Made by a program: the position numbers and the translations under genes. Below the pieces are notes generated by a model. That model saw nothing but the letters and a program-made list of their open reading frames with translations, did not search any database and was not told where the DNA came from. From NCBI RefSeq assembly GCF_900105805.1, contig NZ_LT629788.1, positions 1,302,001 to 1,366,000 on the forward strand: 64,000 bases of DNA, given 5' to 3'. Source of the DNA: Pseudomonas moraviensis. Lineage in GTDB: Bacteria > Pseudomonadota > Gammaproteobacteria > Pseudomonadales > Pseudomonadaceae. Each line of letters starts with the position of its first letter. The first letter of the stretch is position 1. This document shows positions 26,295 through 33,605 of the stretch, piece by piece.

Positions 26295-26325
26295 GCTGGA
26301 CTCTCAGGGTTCGTTGGAAATATAT

Positions 26326-26341
26326 TGGTATACCATAATAC
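26326..26341. promoter_or_regulatory. GntR-type operator, site 4 (TGGTATACCATAATAC)
   Basis: It lies in the divergent RibBA/DUF1330 intergenic region, 22 bases before the DUF1330 start. It matches site 5 perfectly over 16 bases and site 1 at 15 of 16. Confidence 0.75.
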
Positions 26342-26362
26342 AAAATCAACAAAGAGGTCACT

Positions 26363-26659
26363 ATGAAGGCGTACTGGATTGCACACGTGGATATAGCCGA
26401 TGCCGAGCACTACAGCCAATACACCCAGCGTACCCCGCAGGCGATTGCTGCATTCGGCGGGAAGTTTGTCGCCAGAGGCGGGCGCAGCGAAGCGCTGGAA
26501 GGCCGGCAGACGCCGCAGCGCACGGTGATCATCGAGTTCGAGAGCTACGAGCAGGCCGTGGCGTGCTACCGCTCGGCGGCGTATCAGGAAGCGAAAAGTT
26601 ACCGCGAGGGATGGGCGAGGGCGGAGATCATCATCGTCGAAGGCGTCGCCCCAGTTTAG
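26363..26659 (+). CDS. DUF1330 family protein
   Basis: 98 residues, a full-length DUF1330 (dimeric alpha-beta barrel) protein: MKAYWIAHVDIADAEHYSQYTQ at the start and the family's EFESYEQAVACYRSAAYQEAK block mid-protein. AAAGAGG lies 7 bases before the start. Its function is unknown; the fold is that of small ligand-binding or monooxygenase-like enzymes. It shares the operator with the RibBA paralogue, which puts it in the same inducible pathway. Confidence 0.92.
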   Translation: MKAYWIAHVDIADAEHYSQYTQRTPQAIAAFGGKFVARGGRSEALEGRQTPQRTVIIEFESYEQAVACYRSAAYQEAKSYREGWARAEIIIVEGVAPV

Positions 26660-26677
26660 GCAACACCACCAAACCCG

Positions 26678-26766
26678 TGTAGGAGTGAGCCTGATCGCGA
26701 TAGCGGTGTGTCAGTCAGCAATTCTCTAGCTGATACACCGCTATCGCGAGCAGGCTCACTCCTACA
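26678..26766. repeat. Extragenic palindrome, family A
   Basis: The left arm reads TGTAGGAGTGAGCCTGATCGC, with one change from the family. It lies between the convergent DUF1330 and NUDIX genes. Confidence 0.9.
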
Positions 26767-26781
26767 GAAAGCGAAGCGTTG

Positions 26782-27345
26782 TCAGCGCATGAAGTGAATC
26801 TTGCCGCTGTCATCATTGCCCATGTAAATCCCGTACACCCCGGCCTGGCGCTCTTCGATATAGCGCTCGAGAATCTGCCGGATCGCCGGGTAGTAGATCT
26901 GCTCCCACGGAATGTCTTCAGGGGCGAAGAACTTGTAATCCAGGGTTTCCGGCCCGTACTGCCCGGTGATCTCCAGGGCAATGGCGCGGAAGATGATGTA
27001 CACCTCGCTGATCTTCGGCACGCTGAAAATCGAGTACGGCGAGACGATTTCCGCGCGCACGCCGCTTTCTTCCCAGACTTCACGCAGCGCCGCCTGCTCG
27101 GTGGTCTCAAAGCTTTCCATGAAACCGGCGGGCAGGGTCCAGGTGCCCGGGCGCGGCGGGATCGCCCGTTGGCACAAGAGGTATTTGCCGTCCTGCTCAA
27201 TGATGCAGCCGGCAATGATCTTCGGATTGACGTAGTGGATATAGCCGCAGCCGCGGCACATCAGGCGCTCGTGCGTATCGCCCGGCGGCGTCTGCTGACC
27301 GAGGTCAGGGCCACCGCATTTCGGGCAAAAGCTCGGGCTGAACAT
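26782..27345 (-). CDS. NUDIX hydrolase with N-terminal zinc ribbon
   Basis: 187 residues. An N-terminal ribbon has two CxxC pairs (FCPKCGG, MCRGCGY), and the Nudix box GFMESFETTEQAALREVWEESGV is complete. The architecture resembles NudC-like and ADP-ribose/nucleotide pyrophosphatases. It begins one base after the GntR stop and is probably the last gene of the operon starting at 32.1 kb. A role in handling a flavin or pyridine nucleotide product is conceivable but not shown. Confidence 0.9.
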   Translation of the reverse strand: MFSPSFCPKCGGPDLGQQTPPGDTHERLMCRGCGYIHYVNPKIIAGCIIEQDGKYLLCQRAIPPRPGTWTLPAGFMESFETTEQAALREVWEESGVRAEIVSPYSIFSVPKISEVYIIFRAIALEITGQYGPETLDYKFFAPEDIPWEQIYYPAIRQILERYIEERQAGVYGIYMGNDDSGKIHFMR

Positions 27346-27346
27346 G

Positions 27347-28111
27347 TCATTGACCTATGCGCGGTTCTTTCAGTGCGATCGGCAGGGTGATCGCCGGGGT
27401 GCCCTTGACGGCGACGCCGGTTTCTTCCTGCTTGCGCTTGAGGTAATCGAGGGCCACGGCAGCGGCCGCGCGGACGTGATCGACACAGGCCTGATGCGCC
27501 GCCAGCGGATCACCGCTCTTGATCGCCTCGACCATTTTTTCCATCTCGTGGTTACTCGCGCCGCGGCGGTTTTCCTGGGACACCGAGGTCGCGCGCAGGT
27601 AGCTGATGCGCGCCTGCAACTGGCGCAACTGGGTGGCAGCGACATGGTTGCCCGAGCCTTCCAGCAGCACGTCGTAGAAGCCCTGCACCGAGTCGATCAC
27701 CTGTTGCAACTCGCCGTCCTTCAACGCCTTGCGGTTGTCATCGAGGGCCTTTTCCAGGGCCTTGATGTCCTTGGCTTTGGCGCGCAGGGTGAACAACTGC
27801 ACGATCAGACCTTCGAGTACGCAACGCAATTCGTAGATATCGACGGCATCGGCGAGGGTGATGATCGCCACACGCGGGCCTTTGGCGTCGGCGAATTCCA
27901 CCAGGCCTTCGGATTCAAGGTGACGCAGGGCTTCGCGCACCGAAGTGCGGCTGACACCGAGGCGATCACACAGGTCGCGTTCGACCAGGCGATCACCTGG
28001 CATGAGCTGGAAATTCATGATCGCGCTACGCAGTTTGTCCAGCACGATTTCGCGCAGGGTAACGGGGTTGCGATTGACCTTGAAGCTGTCGTCAAGTGGC
28101 TGGCGTTTCAT
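27347..28111 (-). CDS. GntR-family transcriptional regulator, FCD subfamily (proposed master regulator of the operator set)
   Basis: 254 residues from the ATG at 28111 (AGAGCGG upstream); an in-frame start at 28156 is less likely. The winged helix-turn-helix is near residues 20-80 (RDLCDRLGVSRTSVREALRHLESEGLV), followed by an all-helical FCD ligand domain with the usual metal-binding His/Asp positions. It lies inside the operon whose promoter carries operator site 5, so it would autoregulate. It is the nearest candidate to bind all five TGGTATACC-type sites. Confidence 0.92.
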   Translation of the reverse strand: MKRQPLDDSFKVNRNPVTLREIVLDKLRSAIMNFQLMPGDRLVERDLCDRLGVSRTSVREALRHLESEGLVEFADAKGPRVAIITLADAVDIYELRCVLEGLIVQLFTLRAKAKDIKALEKALDDNRKALKDGELQQVIDSVQGFYDVLLEGSGNHVAATQLRQLQARISYLRATSVSQENRRGASNHEMEKMVEAIKSGDPLAAHQACVDHVRAAAAVALDYLKRKQEETGVAVKGTPAITLPIALKEPRIGQ

Positions 28112-28168
28112 CGGGTCCGCTCTTGAGCTTGGCTGTCCATGCCAGACGGGCATCAAAACAGCCGAGGG

Positions 28169-28558
28169 TTAACTGGAGGCCTCGGCGTCGGCTTCGGCAA
28201 AGGCTTCACGGGCCAGCCGGAAACTGTCCACGGCCGCCGGAACGCCGCAATAAATGCCGACCTGAAGCAGAATTTCGCGTATTTGCTCACGACTCAGGCC
28301 GTTACGCAAGGCGCCACGCACATGCAGCTTGAGTTCGTGCGGGCGGTTGAGCGCCGAGATCATCGCCAGGTTGATCATGCTGCGCTCCTTGAGCGACAGA
28401 CCCTCGCGCCCCCAGACATGGCCCCAGCAGTATTCGGTGACCATTTCCTGCAGCGGACGGGTGAAGTCATCGGCGTTCTCTATTGAACGTTGCACGTAAG
28501 CTTCGCCCAATACCTGCGTACGGATCTGCAGGCCTTTTTCGTACTTTTCGTTACTCAT
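28169..28558 (-). CDS. Carboxymuconolactone decarboxylase family protein
   Basis: 129 residues from the ATG at 28558, which has GGAGG 6 bases upstream. The CMD fold is clear: TEYCWGHVWGREGLSLKERSMINLAMISALNRPHELKLHVRGAL and QVGIYCGVPAAVDSFRLA. It lacks the CxxC of AhpD peroxidases, so it is closer to the decarboxylase-like group. Its role in the pathway may be decarboxylation or tautomerisation of a ring-opened intermediate; this is inferred. Confidence 0.88.
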   Translation of the reverse strand: MSNEKYEKGLQIRTQVLGEAYVQRSIENADDFTRPLQEMVTEYCWGHVWGREGLSLKERSMINLAMISALNRPHELKLHVRGALRNGLSREQIREILLQVGIYCGVPAAVDSFRLAREAFAEADAEASS

Positions 28559-28586
28559 TATTCCTCCAGTCACCACAGATCCCTGG

Positions 28587-28671
28587 TGTAGGAGCTGCCG
28601 AAGGCTGCGATCTTTTGACTTTGACTTTTGAAAACAAGATCAAAAGATCGCAGCCTTCGGCAGCTCCTACA
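28587..28671. repeat. Extragenic palindrome, family B (GTAGGAGCTGCCGAAGGCTGCGATC)
   Basis: The two arms of about 30 bases end in GATCTTTTG and CAAAAGATC and flank a short A/T-rich loop. It lies inside the operon, between the flavin reductase and CMD genes. Confidence 0.9.
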
Positions 28672-28692
28672 CAGGGGATTTGTGTGAATCCT

Positions 28693-29178
28693 TCAGGTCA
28701 GGGTGGGCAACGCACCCAGCTTGCCCTTGTGGTAAATCATTGGTGTCACCGGTTGCTCGGGCAGGATCAGGTTCTTCACCGCGCCGACGATGATTGCGTG
28801 ATCACCACCGTCGTACTCACGCCACAACTCGCACTCGATGATTGCCGTCGCCTTGGCCAGGATCGGGTTACCCAAATCGCTCAAATGCCACTCGATGCCC
28901 TTGGCCTTTTCCTTGCCCTTGCCGGCGAACGCGTAGGCTTCGGCGGTCTGTTCGGCGGAGAGCAAGTGGATAGCGAATTTCTTGCTGTCGCGCAGCACCG
29001 GGTAAGTGTCGGAGGCGTAGTTGGGGCAGAACAGCACCAGCGCCGGGTCGATCGACAGCGCGCTGAACGCGCTGGCGGTAATGCCGACGATGCCGCCGTC
29101 CGGGTCGAGGGTGGTGACCACCGTGACGCCGGACGGAAACGAGCTCATGACGTCTTTGTAAATGCCGGGTTCGATCAT
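28693..29178 (-). CDS. Flavin reductase-like, FMN-binding, copy 2
   Basis: 161 residues, the same length as the protein at 575-1060 and identical in most blocks (SSFPSGVTVVTTL, TASAFSALSIDPALVLFCPNY, KGIEWHLSDLGNPILAKATA, IECELWREYDGGDHAIIVGAVKNLI). It would reduce FMN or FAD for a two-component oxygenase. AGGAG lies upstream. It follows the aldehyde dehydrogenase gene by 12 bases in the operon. Two near-duplicate reductases 28 kb apart under the same operator suggest a fragmented or duplicated pathway. Confidence 0.92.
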   Translation of the reverse strand: MIEPGIYKDVMSSFPSGVTVVTTLDPDGGIVGITASAFSALSIDPALVLFCPNYASDTYPVLRDSKKFAIHLLSAEQTAEAYAFAGKGKEKAKGIEWHLSDLGNPILAKATAIIECELWREYDGGDHAIIVGAVKNLILPEQPVTPMIYHKGKLGALPTLT

Positions 29179-29190
29179 CTCGCAGGACTC

Positions 29191-30672
29191 CTAGCGCATC
29201 ACAAACGGATCAGGCATTGGCGCCTGGGAGAGGTTGATCCACACCGTTTTCAGTTCGGTGTAGGCCAGCACCGAGTCGATGCCGCTTTCGCGTCCATAGC
29301 CACTGTTCTTGAAACCGCCGATCGGCGCCAACGCCGACACTGCGCGGTAAGTGTTGACCCAGATAATTCCTGAGCGCACATCGCGCGCCAGCCGGTGGGC
29401 GCGGCCCAGGTCACGGGTCCAGATGCCGGCGGCGAGGCCGAACTGCGAGTCGTTGGCGATCGCCAGTGCTTCGGCTTCGTCTTTGAAGCGAATCACCGAC
29501 GCCACCGGGCCGAACACTTCTTCCTGCATGATCTTCATCGAATTACGGTCGCATTCGAACAGCGTCGGCTCGTAGAACCAGCCTTCGCCGAGATCCGCCG
29601 GACGCTTGCCGCCGGTGCGCAAACGCGCGCCTTCGGCAATCGCATCGGCGACCAGCCCTTCGACCACCGCCAGTTGCTGCGCGGTGGCCATCGGGCCCAT
29701 CTCGCTATGGTCTTCCTGCGGGTTGCCGATGCGGATGCGCTGGGCGCGTTCGACCAGACGATTGACGAATTCGTCGTAGATTTCGTCCTGCACCAGCAAA
29801 CGCGAACCGGACACGCAGCTCTGCCCGGACGCCGCGTAAATCCCGGCAATCGCGCCGTTGATCGCACTGTCGAGATCGGCGTCGGCAAAAATGATATTCG
29901 GCGACTTGCCGCCCAGTTCCAGCGACAGCTTGGCGAAGTTTTCGGCGCTGCTGCGCACCACATGCCGTGCCGTGGCCGCGCCGCCCGTGAAGGCAATCTT
30001 GCGGATCAGCGGATGGCGGGTGAGGGCGGCGCCGGTGCTCGGGCCGTAACCGGTGACGACGTTGACCACGCCCGGCGGAATCCCGGCTTCGAGGGCCAGA
30101 CGCGCCAGCTCGAGAATGGTTGCCGAGGCGTGTTCGGACGGCTTGATCACAATGGTGTTGCCGGCGGCGAGGGCCGGGGCCAGTTTGATCGCGGTCAGGT
30201 ACAGCGGGCTGTTCCACGGAATGATCGCGGCGACCACACCCATGGCTTCGTGCACGGTGTAGGCAAACAGGTCAGGCTTGTCCAACGGCAGGGTGCCGCC
30301 CTCAAGCTTGTCGGCCAGGCCTGCGGTGTAGTGGAAAAACTCCGGCAGGTAGCTGACCTGGCCACGGGTTTCGCGGATCAGCTTGCCGTTGTCGCGGCTT
30401 TCCAGCTGCGCCAGGTGTTCCTTGTTTTCCGCGATCAGGTCGCCGAGGCGACGCAGCAACTTGCCCCGCGCGGTGGCAGTGAGGCCACGCCACGCCGGGC
30501 TGTCGAAAGCGGTCTGCGCCGCTTGCACGGCGCGTTCGACGTCCGCTTCATCGGCGTCGGGCAGTTCCGCCCAGGCCTGCGCGGAGGCCGGGTTGAGGCT
30601 TTCGAAGGTCTTGCCGGAGAGGGCGTCGACCCAGTCTCCGCCGATGCACATCTGGAAGCGTGCGAGTGTCAT
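29191..30672 (-). CDS. Aldehyde dehydrogenase (NAD(P)-dependent)
   Basis: 493 residues, full length. The catalytic Cys is C286 in GQSCVSGS, the general base is E252 in LELGGKSP, and the cofactor fold includes IPWNSPLYL and FTGGAATA. The start overlaps the hydrolase stop (ATGA). It probably oxidises a semialdehyde made in the pathway; the substrate is not readable. Confidence 0.93.
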   Translation of the reverse strand: MTLARFQMCIGGDWVDALSGKTFESLNPASAQAWAELPDADEADVERAVQAAQTAFDSPAWRGLTATARGKLLRRLGDLIAENKEHLAQLESRDNGKLIRETRGQVSYLPEFFHYTAGLADKLEGGTLPLDKPDLFAYTVHEAMGVVAAIIPWNSPLYLTAIKLAPALAAGNTIVIKPSEHASATILELARLALEAGIPPGVVNVVTGYGPSTGAALTRHPLIRKIAFTGGAATARHVVRSSAENFAKLSLELGGKSPNIIFADADLDSAINGAIAGIYAASGQSCVSGSRLLVQDEIYDEFVNRLVERAQRIRIGNPQEDHSEMGPMATAQQLAVVEGLVADAIAEGARLRTGGKRPADLGEGWFYEPTLFECDRNSMKIMQEEVFGPVASVIRFKDEAEALAIANDSQFGLAAGIWTRDLGRAHRLARDVRSGIIWVNTYRAVSALAPIGGFKNSGYGRESGIDSVLAYTELKTVWINLSQAPMPDPFVMR

Positions 30673-31502
30673 GCAACGATCCCCTTTATATGGTTTTGTC
30701 GGGCGTGTGCGAATTGAAGGAATTCCAGCAGCATCTGATTGACCAGACGCGGCGACTCTACCGGCATCATATGCCGTTGCTCGGGCAGCACGGCAACCTT
30801 CGCGCCGGGGATGCGTCGGGCCAGTTGCTCGGCCATTTCCGGGGTCGAGCCGGGGTCGAGTTCGCCGGTGGCGATCAGCGTCGGCGCCTGAATGCTGCTC
30901 AGGTCGTCGGCGCGGTACATGTCCTGGGTGGCGAACAATTCGTAGGTGGTCAGGTAACCCTGCGGATCGTTGTTGGCCAGTGTCTGACGCAACGCGGCGA
31001 TCTGCGCCGGGTTGGCTGCCTGATATTCACGGCTGAACCAGCGTGACAGCGCGGCTTCGGCATTGGCGTCCGGGCCATGCTCGGCGGCCTGCGCCGTGCG
31101 GGCAATAACGCCGGCACGCTGTTCTTCGCTGCGGTTGAACACGCTGTTCAACACCACCAGGCTTTGCAGGCGCTCCGGGTAATGCAGGGCAAAGGCCCGC
31201 GCGACCAGGCCGCCCATGGAGAAACCGATCACCGCGGCCTGGGGCAGATTCAGGTGCTCGAGCAGCTCGAGCAGTTGATCAGCGTAACCGAGCAGGTCGG
31301 TGCCGCTGGCCGGGCGCGGGCTGGCGCCGTGGCCGAGCATGTCGTAGGCGATCACCTGATACTGGCTGGCGAGGCCGACAATCTGCCCGCCCCACATTTC
31401 TTTGTTCAGGCCCACGCCGTGGATCAAGACCACGGGCTGGCCTTGGCCGGTCGCCAGGTAACTGGTGCCAGCCGGGGTGAGTTCAGCGGTGAGCCGAATC
31501 AT
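30669..31502 (-). CDS. Alpha/beta-fold hydrolase (RutD/PcaD-like)
   Basis: 277 residues from the ATG at 31502, with GGAG 8 bases upstream. The fold markers are VVLIHGVGLNKEMW (oxyanion loop), the nucleophile Ser in IGFSMGGLVARA and the late acid/base pair in TGELDPGSTPE and EQRHMMPVE. The closest described functional types are enol-lactone and aminoacrylate hydrolases, which act after ring cleavage. It is coupled to the aldehyde dehydrogenase. Confidence 0.88.
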   Translation of the reverse strand: MIRLTAELTPAGTSYLATGQGQPVVLIHGVGLNKEMWGGQIVGLASQYQVIAYDMLGHGASPRPASGTDLLGYADQLLELLEHLNLPQAAVIGFSMGGLVARAFALHYPERLQSLVVLNSVFNRSEEQRAGVIARTAQAAEHGPDANAEAALSRWFSREYQAANPAQIAALRQTLANNDPQGYLTTYELFATQDMYRADDLSSIQAPTLIATGELDPGSTPEMAEQLARRIPGAKVAVLPEQRHMMPVESPRLVNQMLLEFLQFAHARQNHIKGIVA

Positions 31503-31534
31503 GGAGCGCTCCTGCAATGCCTTTCTTGTTGTGA

Positions 31535-32125
31535 TTACTGGGCTTTTTCGGCGGCCAGTTCTTCCAGATCGATGTAGCGGTTGCCGATGCGCGGGTGCAG
31601 GCGGCCACCGTCGGCGCAACCCAGTACCACGACGATTTCGTCGGCACGCGGCGCGTCTTCGATCTGCATTTCCAGGGTGATGTAGTGCGAACGCAGGCCT
31701 TCGTCGTCCTTGTGCATCATCGGGATCTGAATCGACGTGCCCGGACCGCCGCGCTTGTTGGTGAAGCTCAGGTAGCTCTTGGCTTTCACTGCTTCGCGGT
31801 AGTGGTTGCCGAAGCGCAGGGTGTGGATCACCGCCGACGCGTGCTCGATCTCGCCGTCAGCGCCGACCACCGCCGCTTTGCCGTAGGCCTCGATCTTCTC
31901 GGCACCGCCGATGATGCCGACCAGACGCTCGACCATCATGGCGCCGAGGTCGGAGCAGTTGGCGCGGATCTGTGGCTTGAGGTCTTCGACAAAACCGTTG
32001 CCCACCCAAGGGTTCTTCATCACCACGGCAAGGCCGACCATGGTCACCGGCTTGTCAGTCGCCTTGCCGCCTTCGATGAAGGTTTCTTCGACATAGCTGA
32101 CGATCTTGCGAATTTCGAAACTCAT
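31535..32125 (-). CDS. PF06684 'amino acid synthesis' family protein
   Basis: 196 residues from the ATG at 32125 with GGAG upstream. It starts MSFEIRKIVSYVEETFIEGG and contains the conserved NPWVGNGFVEDL, GADGEIEHASAVIHTLRFGNHYREAV and GRLHPRIGNRY blocks of PF06684 (formerly DUF1185). The family name is historical and no reaction is established. As the first gene of the operon it is likely central to the pathway, possibly a ring-opening or isomerising enzyme. Confidence 0.88.
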   Translation of the reverse strand: MSFEIRKIVSYVEETFIEGGKATDKPVTMVGLAVVMKNPWVGNGFVEDLKPQIRANCSDLGAMMVERLVGIIGGAEKIEAYGKAAVVGADGEIEHASAVIHTLRFGNHYREAVKAKSYLSFTNKRGGPGTSIQIPMMHKDDEGLRSHYITLEMQIEDAPRADEIVVVLGCADGGRLHPRIGNRYIDLEELAAEKAQ

Positions 32126-32166
32126 GAGCTGCTCCGTTGGGGGATTGAGAGTGTCTGTGCGTCTGA

Positions 32167-32183
32167 TGGTATACCATAATACC
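32167..32183. promoter_or_regulatory. GntR-type operator, site 5 (TGGTATACCATAATACC)
   Basis: It lies about 42 bases upstream of the PF06684 gene. GGTAT-N6-ATACC forms a dyad. On the minus strand the upstream CTTGCAGGATC block matches site 1 and may contain the -35. It controls the operon 32.1-26.8 kb, including the GntR gene itself. The rest of 32184-32561 contains one family A palindrome and the leader of the YCF48-like gene. Confidence 0.75.
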
Positions 32184-32267
32184 GATCCTGCAAGTCCCCC
32201 TGACGAGATTTGCCTCATCACCCCGGCGAATGGTCATGTGTTCAAATTCCCAGCCCCCATGATCCCT

Positions 32268-32356
32268 TGTAGGAGTGAGCCTGCTCGCGATAGGGAGCTG
32301 TCAGCCAATGATTTGCTGACTGAAACACCGCCATCGCGAGCAGGCTCACTCCTACA
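32268..32356. repeat. Extragenic palindrome, family A
   Basis: TGTAGGAGTGAGCCTGCTCGC arms with an inverted partner, between the divergent PF06684 operon and YCF48-like gene. Confidence 0.9.
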
Positions 32357-32561
32357 CGGGAAATCAGCGGCAATGCGGTTAACAAAAGATAACGTGGCGC
32401 CGATTGTCAGACATTTGCAAAGCCCGATAGGATGAGCCAGCTTCCGAAGGGGCTCTGGATTGCGGGTTTCAGGAGGATGCTTCTGAACTGCCAGTAGTCG
32501 AGCACCCTTGCGGCGCCCTTGAAGGCCCGATGGCCCAACAATAATAAATAGGGGAAGGTCT

Positions 32562-33605
32562 ATGAGTCGTTGCCGCCCGCCGGCGTTACGCAACACCGCG
32601 TTGCTGGTCACAGCTCTCTCGCTGCTGGGCTTTGCCACGTTATCGGCGCCTGTGATTGCCGCCGAGGCCCCGGCTGACGTGGTCTATGCCACCGAATCGG
32701 CCAAGGCCGCAAAGAGCCTGATTCTCGATGTCGTCCACGCCGGCGCGCGCCTGGTCGCGGTCGGTGATCGCGGGCACATCGTCTATTCCGATGACCAGGG
32801 CAAGACCTGGACCCAGGCCAAGGTGCCGACCCGCCAGTTGCTTACCGCCGTGTATTTCGTCGACGACAAAAACGGCTGGGCGGTCGGCCACGACGCACAG
32901 ATTCTCGCCAGCGCAGACGGCGGTCTGACCTGGACCAAGCAATTCGAAGACCTTGCACGCGAATCGCCGCTGCTCGACGTCTGGTTCAAGGACGCCAGCA
33001 GCGGCTTTGCTGTGGGAGCCTATGGCACGCTGCTGGAAACCACCGATGGCGGCAAACACTGGGAAGACGTCAGTGATCGCCTCGACAACGAAGACCAGTT
33101 CCACCTCAACGCCATCGCCTCTGTGAAAGACGCCGGGCTGTTCATCGTCGGCGAGTCCGGCAGCATGTTCCGCTCCGCCGATGACGGCCAGACCTGGGAA
33201 AAACTCGAAGGTCCGTACGAAGGTTCATTGTTCGGCGTGATCGGCACGGCCCAGCCGCAGACCCTGCTGGCTTACGGTTTGCGCGGCAACCTCTACCGTT
33301 CCACCGATTTCGGCAGTAACTGGGAGCAGGTCGAACTGAAAGCCGCACGCGGTGCGCTGGAGTTCGGACTGTCCGGCGGCACACTGCTGGAAGACGGCTC
33401 GATCGTCATCGTCGGCAACGGCGGTTCGGTGATCAGCAGCAGTGACAATGGCGAGACCTTCAGCGTGTTCAACCGCCCGGATCGCATTTCGCTGTCGTCG
33501 GTCACCGCCGCCGGCAACGGCAACCTGATTCTGACCGGGCAGGGTGGTTTGCACATCACCCAGCCAAACGGTGCCGAGACCAATAACAAGAAGGCGGGGC
33601 TATGA
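32562..33605 (+). CDS. YCF48/BNR-repeat exported protein
   Basis: 347 residues. The signal peptide (to about residue 34, VIAAEA) precedes a beta-propeller of YCF48/photosystem II stability-like repeats with Asp-box motifs such as SDDQGKTW, SADGGLTW, TTDGGKHW, SADDGQTW and SSDNGETF. GGGGAAGG lies just upstream of the start. The stop overlaps the RND gene start (ATGA). In other pseudomonads this pair often follows DUF1302 and DUF1329 genes, which are absent here. It probably acts as a periplasmic partner of the exporter. Confidence 0.9.
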   Translation: MSRCRPPALRNTALLVTALSLLGFATLSAPVIAAEAPADVVYATESAKAAKSLILDVVHAGARLVAVGDRGHIVYSDDQGKTWTQAKVPTRQLLTAVYFVDDKNGWAVGHDAQILASADGGLTWTKQFEDLARESPLLDVWFKDASSGFAVGAYGTLLETTDGGKHWEDVSDRLDNEDQFHLNAIASVKDAGLFIVGESGSMFRSADDGQTWEKLEGPYEGSLFGVIGTAQPQTLLAYGLRGNLYRSTDFGSNWEQVELKAARGALEFGLSGGTLLEDGSIVIVGNGGSVISSSDNGETFSVFNRPDRISLSSVTAAGNGNLILTGQGGLHITQPNGAETNNKKAGL

